Below, piece after piece: positions 60,394 to 64,000 of a stretch of DNA of 64,000 bases. This DNA comes from UBA1227 sp963629305. GTDB lineage: Bacteria; Bacillota; Clostridia; Oscillospirales; Acutalibacteraceae. Each line of letters begins with the position of its first letter. Position 1 is the stretch's first letter. Below the pieces are notes generated by a model. That model had not been told where the DNA came from, made no database searches, and worked only from the letters and a program-made list of their open reading frames with translations. The position numbers and the translations under genes are program-made. The DNA lies in the NCBI GenBank assembly GCA_963629305.1, contig CAVGIJ010000005.1, forward strand, positions 1-64,000. The letters run 5' to 3'.

Positions 60394-61290
60394 ATGAAAC
60401 ATGAAGTGAGATTCGGAACATACAATCCTCTTATAAACTTCATATTTTTTATCGGCGCGATTGTCCTTTGTATGTTCTTGAACCACCCCGCGTTTCTGGC
60501 TTGCTCTGTTCTCTCATCCTTCTCTCTGTATTTCACAATTAACAAATCAAAAGCATTAAAGCTTTTGTTTGCGATGACACCCGTGTTTATTATTGTTTCA
60601 TTGATAAACCCGCTGTTCAATATTTACGGAAAAACCGTCTTGTTTACTTTTTTCAGTGACAGACCGTATACTCTTGAGGCTCTTTATTACGGCATGGCAA
60701 ATGCCGCAATGTTTGTTTCCGTAATTATGTGGTTTGCCTCCTATAATGAAATAATGACAAGTGATAAATTTCTGTATATCTTCGGTCGCGTTGCACCCGG
60801 CATTTCAATGATTCTTACCATGGTACTCAGATTTATTCCGAACTATATGCGTAAGGCAAAACAGATAGCCACTGCACGAAAGTGCATTGGCAAGGCCGGA
60901 GATGAGGGAAGCAAAAAAGATAAGATTGAAAACGGTATGACCGTGCTGTCGTCGCTGACGAATTATGCCCTCGAAGGGGGCATAATGACGGCAGACAGCA
61001 TGCAAAGTCGCGGATACGGGTGCGGAAAAAGAACAACGTTTTCAATCTATCGTTTTGACGGAAGAGACAAAGCTCTCACGGCTTTTATGGCTTTGTCTCT
61101 TATACTTATCATTTTTTGTGTGGCAAACGGTGCCGCAAGTGCAAGCTATACGCCGGATTTCTTCATCTCCGGCACTGAAAGTATATATACGGTTACCGGT
61201 ACTGTTTTTTATCTGATATTTCTTATGATACCTACTGTAATAAATGTTATGGAGGAAATAACGTGGCACATTTTGAGATCAAAAATCTGA
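60394..61290 (+). CDS. ECF transporter T component (first copy)
   Basis: About 298 residues with five to six helices and the cytoplasmic coupling region (LRFIPNYMRKAKQIATARKCIG ... ALEGGIMTADSMQSRGYG, the latter being the Arg-Gly motif that contacts the ATPases). EcfT transmits ATPase movement to the substrate-binding S protein. Start ATG 60394 (GTG 60385 possible) touches the preceding stop; its end overlaps the ATPase gene by 28 bases. Confidence 0.9.
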   Translation: MKHEVRFGTYNPLINFIFFIGAIVLCMFLNHPAFLACSVLSSFSLYFTINKSKALKLLFAMTPVFIIVSLINPLFNIYGKTVLFTFFSDRPYTLEALYYGMANAAMFVSVIMWFASYNEIMTSDKFLYIFGRVAPGISMILTMVLRFIPNYMRKAKQIATARKCIGKAGDEGSKKDKIENGMTVLSSLTNYALEGGIMTADSMQSRGYGCGKRTTFSIYRFDGRDKALTAFMALSLILIIFCVANGAASASYTPDFFISGTESIYTVTGTVFYLIFLMIPTVINVMEEITWHILRSKI

Positions 61291-62972
61291 ATTTTTCTTA
61301 TCCCGCATCGCCGGACAAGCTTGCCTTGAATAATATAAATCTGTCTATAAAAAAAGGTGAGTATGTTACGGTGTGCGGTAAATCCGGAAGCGGCAAAACT
61401 ACCCTTCTTAAGCATCTTAAAAGTGTGCTTACGCCGCATGGAAAAACCACCGGTGAAATATTTTTTGAAGGAAAGCTTCTGAAGGACGTTGACCTGCGTG
61501 ATCAGTCATCAAAGATTGGGTATGTTATGCAGAATCCGGACAATCAGATAGTGACCGATAAGGTGTGGCATGAGCTTGCGTTTGGGCTTGAAAGCCTTGG
61601 CTGCGATCAAAAAACAATAAGACTTCGTGTTGCTGAAATGGCAAGCTATTTCGGCATACAGACGTGGTTTCATAAAAATGTTTCGGAGCTTTCCGGAGGA
61701 CAGAAGCAGCTTCTGAATCTTGCGTCTATTATGGCAATGCAACCGACAGTTCTTATTCTTGATGAGCCGACAAGCCAGCTTGACCCTATAGCGGCATCAG
61801 ATTTTCTTAACACAGTAAGAAAAATAAATCTTGAGCTTGGCACTACCGTTATAATCACCGAGCACAGACTTGAGGATATCTTTTATGCATCCGATAAGGT
61901 TGTTGTTATTGATAAGGGTCGGGTAATAGCAAACGATGAGCCGCGCAAAATAGGTGAATTTCTCAAAGACAGCAATGATGAGATGTTCGCTGCAATGCCG
62001 ACACCGGTACAGGTTTTCCACGGTCTTGCAAATGAAATAAAAATGAGCGGAAATGAGGATAAGGTTCAGTCATGTCCGCTGACTGTTCGTGAAGGAAGAA
62101 ACTTCCTCAGCAATTTATTTGACGGAAAAGAAATAAAAATTTCATCTGTCAAAACAGAAGAACCCAAGCAGGATGAATGTATGAATCCTGCGGTTATTGT
62201 TAAGGAAGCATGGTTTAGGTATGAAAAAGATCTGCCCGATGTACTCAAGGGTGTATCGTTTATGGTTCCGAGAAACAAGCTTTTTGCAATAGTGGGCGGT
62301 AACGGAACAGGTAAATCCACCACACTCAAAAGCATTTGCGGAATATGCAGACCGTACAGAGGTCAGATTCTTATTGAAGGAAAACGACTTGAAAAATATA
62401 AATCATCGGAGCTGTTTGTAAACAATCTTGCAATGCTTCCGCAGGATCCGCAAAGTCTTTTTGTTAAAAAAACAGTCCGTGAGGATTTGCTTGAAATGTT
62501 CCCGCACGCTATGGCTGCGGATGAAAAGGAAAAAAAGATAAATAATGTTGCACAGACCTGTGAAATAACCGAACTTCTTTCAAGCCACCCATATGACCTC
62601 TCCGGCGGTGAACAGCAACGTGCTGCACTTGCAAAAATTTTACTTACAAACCCGAAGATTCTTCTTCTCGATGAGCCTACAAAGGGCCTGGACAATTTCT
62701 TTAAGATAAAATTCTCTGAAATTCTTGAGAGGCTTAAAAATCAGGGCGTGACAATAATCATGGTATCTCATGATGTTGAATTCTGTGCAAAGTATGCTGA
62801 TCTTGTGAGTATGTTCTTCGACGGCAATATTGTTACAACAAACACCCCGAACAAATTCTTCTCACAGAACAGTTTTTATACCACGGCGGCAAACCGTATG
62901 AGCAGACATGTGTTTGCCAATGCAATTACAAATGAGGATGTTATTGAATTATGTCAAATGAACTTGAAATAA
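61263..62972 (+). CDS. ECF transporter double ATPase (fused A and A')
   Basis: 569 residues with two complete ABC ATPases. First: Walker A GKSGSGKT (39-46), signature LSGGQKQ (143-149), DEP 167-169. Second: Walker A GGNGTGKST (345-353), signature LSGGEQQ (446-452), DEP 470-472. The Q-loops (YVMQNPDNQIVT, MLPQDPQSLF) are of EcfA type. It energises uptake with EcfT and the S component. It starts at GTG 61263, eight bases after GGAGG (61251-61255); its end overlaps the S gene by 22 bases. Confidence 0.94.
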   Translation: MAHFEIKNLNFSYPASPDKLALNNINLSIKKGEYVTVCGKSGSGKTTLLKHLKSVLTPHGKTTGEIFFEGKLLKDVDLRDQSSKIGYVMQNPDNQIVTDKVWHELAFGLESLGCDQKTIRLRVAEMASYFGIQTWFHKNVSELSGGQKQLLNLASIMAMQPTVLILDEPTSQLDPIAASDFLNTVRKINLELGTTVIITEHRLEDIFYASDKVVVIDKGRVIANDEPRKIGEFLKDSNDEMFAAMPTPVQVFHGLANEIKMSGNEDKVQSCPLTVREGRNFLSNLFDGKEIKISSVKTEEPKQDECMNPAVIVKEAWFRYEKDLPDVLKGVSFMVPRNKLFAIVGGNGTGKSTTLKSICGICRPYRGQILIEGKRLEKYKSSELFVNNLAMLPQDPQSLFVKKTVREDLLEMFPHAMAADEKEKKINNVAQTCEITELLSSHPYDLSGGEQQRAALAKILLTNPKILLLDEPTKGLDNFFKIKFSEILERLKNQGVTIIMVSHDVEFCAKYADLVSMFFDGNIVTTNTPNKFFSQNSFYTTAANRMSRHVFANAITNEDVIELCQMNLK

Positions 62973-63724
62973 AAGAATCCGGTTTGAAAAACGATGAAAC
63001 CGAGATGCAAAGGAACAAAAGGGCGGGAGTGAAAAAGACTGTAGTCAGCATTCTTTTCTGCCTTGTATTGATGCCGATTGCAGTACTTGCAATGTGGAAA
63101 ATCGGAGGCAAAAGTTATTATCTCGGCAGCGTATTGATGATTATTCTTTCAATGATTCCGTTTTTTGTAAGCTTTGAAGGAAGAAAACCAATGCCCAGAG
63201 AGCTTGTTGTAATTGCGGTTTTGAGTGCGATTGCGGCTATTTCAAGAGTTGCCTTTCAATTTATCCCGCATTTCAGTCCCATAATGGGCTTTATTATAAT
63301 TTCCGGAATGGCTTTCGGACCGCAGGCGGGATTCCTCACGGGATCAATCGGCGCATTTGCAAGCAACTTTGTTGCCGGCCAAGGTCCGTGGACCCCGTGG
63401 CAGATGTTTGCATACGGTATGTCCGGATTCATAGCCGGTCTCCTTGTGAAAAAAGGTATTATAGGTGTGGAAAAGATTGTAAGCACTTGTGTATTCGGTG
63501 CCGTATGTATCATGGTTGTTGTCGGCCCGCTCCTCGATTTATCTGCGTATTTTATGGTCATGTCTCTGCCGTCAAATAACAGTCTCGGCGCAACGCTTAT
63601 GGCAGGCCTTCCCGTGAATGCGGTACTTGCGGTATCTACCGTGATTACACTTGCGCTTTTTTCGAAGCCTATGGGAGAAAAGCTTGACCGTATAAAAATC
63701 AAATACGGCATGATGGAAGAGTAA
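62951..63724 (+). CDS. ECF transporter S component, probable corrinoid binder (CbrT-like)
   Basis: 257 residues: a charged start, then about seven helices. IIISGMAFGPQAGFLTGSIGAFASNFVAGQGPWTPWQMFAYGMSGFIAGLL is the S-component core. This GPWTPWQMFAYG type is seen in cobalamin/cobalt-class S proteins. The substrate is inferred mainly from the riboswitch and DUF4430 neighbours; folate or another vitamin is not excluded. Confidence 0.8.
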   Translation: MSNELEIKESGLKNDETEMQRNKRAGVKKTVVSILFCLVLMPIAVLAMWKIGGKSYYLGSVLMIILSMIPFFVSFEGRKPMPRELVVIAVLSAIAAISRVAFQFIPHFSPIMGFIIISGMAFGPQAGFLTGSIGAFASNFVAGQGPWTPWQMFAYGMSGFIAGLLVKKGIIGVEKIVSTCVFGAVCIMVVVGPLLDLSAYFMVMSLPSNNSLGATLMAGLPVNAVLAVSTVITLALFSKPMGEKLDRIKIKYGMMEE

Positions 63725-63760
63725 TTTTTGCTCAATTAATAAACGGAAAGGGGTGTGAGA

Positions 63761-64000
63761 ATGCGATTTGACAGTTATCATCCGACAATAAATCTCATAT
63801 ACTTTGTAGCTGTTATATTTTTTACCGTCGCATTTAACCATCCTGTATTTGTGATGATTGCGTACCTTTCCGCATTTGCTTATTCAATAAAATTAAACGG
63901 AAAAAAACAGGTCGTTTTCAATGCAGTGCTCATACCGTTGGTTTTTGCCTACACGGCATGGTATGCGTACTACAATCACTTCGGTATAACAAACCTTTAT
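63761..64000 (+). CDS. ECF transporter T component (second copy, 3' partial)
   Basis: 80 residues are visible before the window ends: MRFDSYHPTINLIYFVAVIFF... It lines up with the first EcfT (VRFGTYNPLINFIFFIGAIVL..., both then NHP and a helix), so it is a paralogue. Ribosome site GAAAGGGG. Two T components beside one S and one double ATPase is unusual; another S or A gene may follow. Confidence 0.85.
   Translation, partial: MRFDSYHPTINLIYFVAVIFFTVAFNHPVFVMIAYLSAFAYSIKLNGKKQVVFNAVLIPLVFAYTAWYAYYNHFGITNLY

Noticed and set aside
1..64000. CRISPR array, insertion sequence or prophage
   Set aside because: No regularly spaced direct repeats, transposase, integrase or phage structural genes were seen.

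Overview
The window looks like chromosomal DNA of a low-to-moderate GC, anaerobic, gut-type Clostridia member, probably Oscillospirales/Ruminococcaceae. The evidence is Gram-positive Shine-Dalgarno sites (GGAGG) on nearly every gene, a CIRCE-controlled groESL, a type III glutamine synthetase, ECF transporters, choline-binding-type cell-wall repeats, a DUF1836 protein and a broken Ger(x)C spore-germination gene. A 10-N scaffold gap (46804-46813) shows it is a draft assembly. No insertion sequence, prophage or CRISPR array was seen.

Layout. 1-3718: FtsX-type ABC exporter (permease, then ATPase-permease fusion). 3867-7790 (minus): IMP dehydrogenase of an unusual type, an SCP2-like protein with a histone-H1-like tail, and a membrane-anchored PpiC foldase. 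7966-8387: Ger(x)C remnant. 8514-15197: aminotransferase, then zinc-ribbon and charged membrane proteins around a GH25 lysozyme and a DUF1836 regulator. 15321-19798: DUF5662 protein, membrane protein, a family I.5-like lipase without signal peptide, glutamate dehydrogenase. 20049-24587: galactoside operon (GH2, galK) followed by a CAP-domain protein. 24678-24876: tRNA-Ile2 (CAT) and tRNA-Trp. 25061-27421: B3/B4, LOG-family and SWIM-finger proteins.

27508-40256 is a divergent nitrogen-assimilation island. The minus strand carries glnN (GSIII), an ammonium channel fused to P-II, and asnB. The plus strand carries a three-gene split glutamate synthase, a type I glutamine synthetase, an ANTAR RNA-binding antiterminator with a degenerate receiver, and pyrG. 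Both arms start from strong sigma-A promoters about 40 bp apart that flank a 20-bp palindrome. Both transcripts begin with a hexaloop hairpin (loop A1/G4, the ANTAR recognition pattern) that is mutually exclusive with an intrinsic terminator. The island thus appears to encode its own antiterminator and to be controlled by it in both directions; this is the most interesting regulatory system here.

40283-52188: second GH2 enzyme, tRNA-Thr, groESL with CIRCE, an O-antigen-ligase-like protein whose promoter predicts a leaderless mRNA, a TetR-controlled reductase operon (SDR, DUF1295 reductase-like protein, two unknown proteins), a CNNM/CorC protein and an RluA pseudouridine synthase. 52280-54065 (minus): a URO-D-superfamily protein flanked by two 65-aa paralogous small proteins.

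54337-64000 is a corrinoid-uptake locus. A cobalamin riboswitch precedes a 1365-aa secreted wall-bound protein (DUF4430-like domain, PQQ-type propeller, choline-binding-type repeats), a membrane-anchored FecR-like plus DUF4430 protein, and an ECF transporter (T, double ATPase, S, and a second T cut by the window end). Together they suggest a Gram-positive surface capture and import chain for B12-type cofactors using transcobalamin-like domains.
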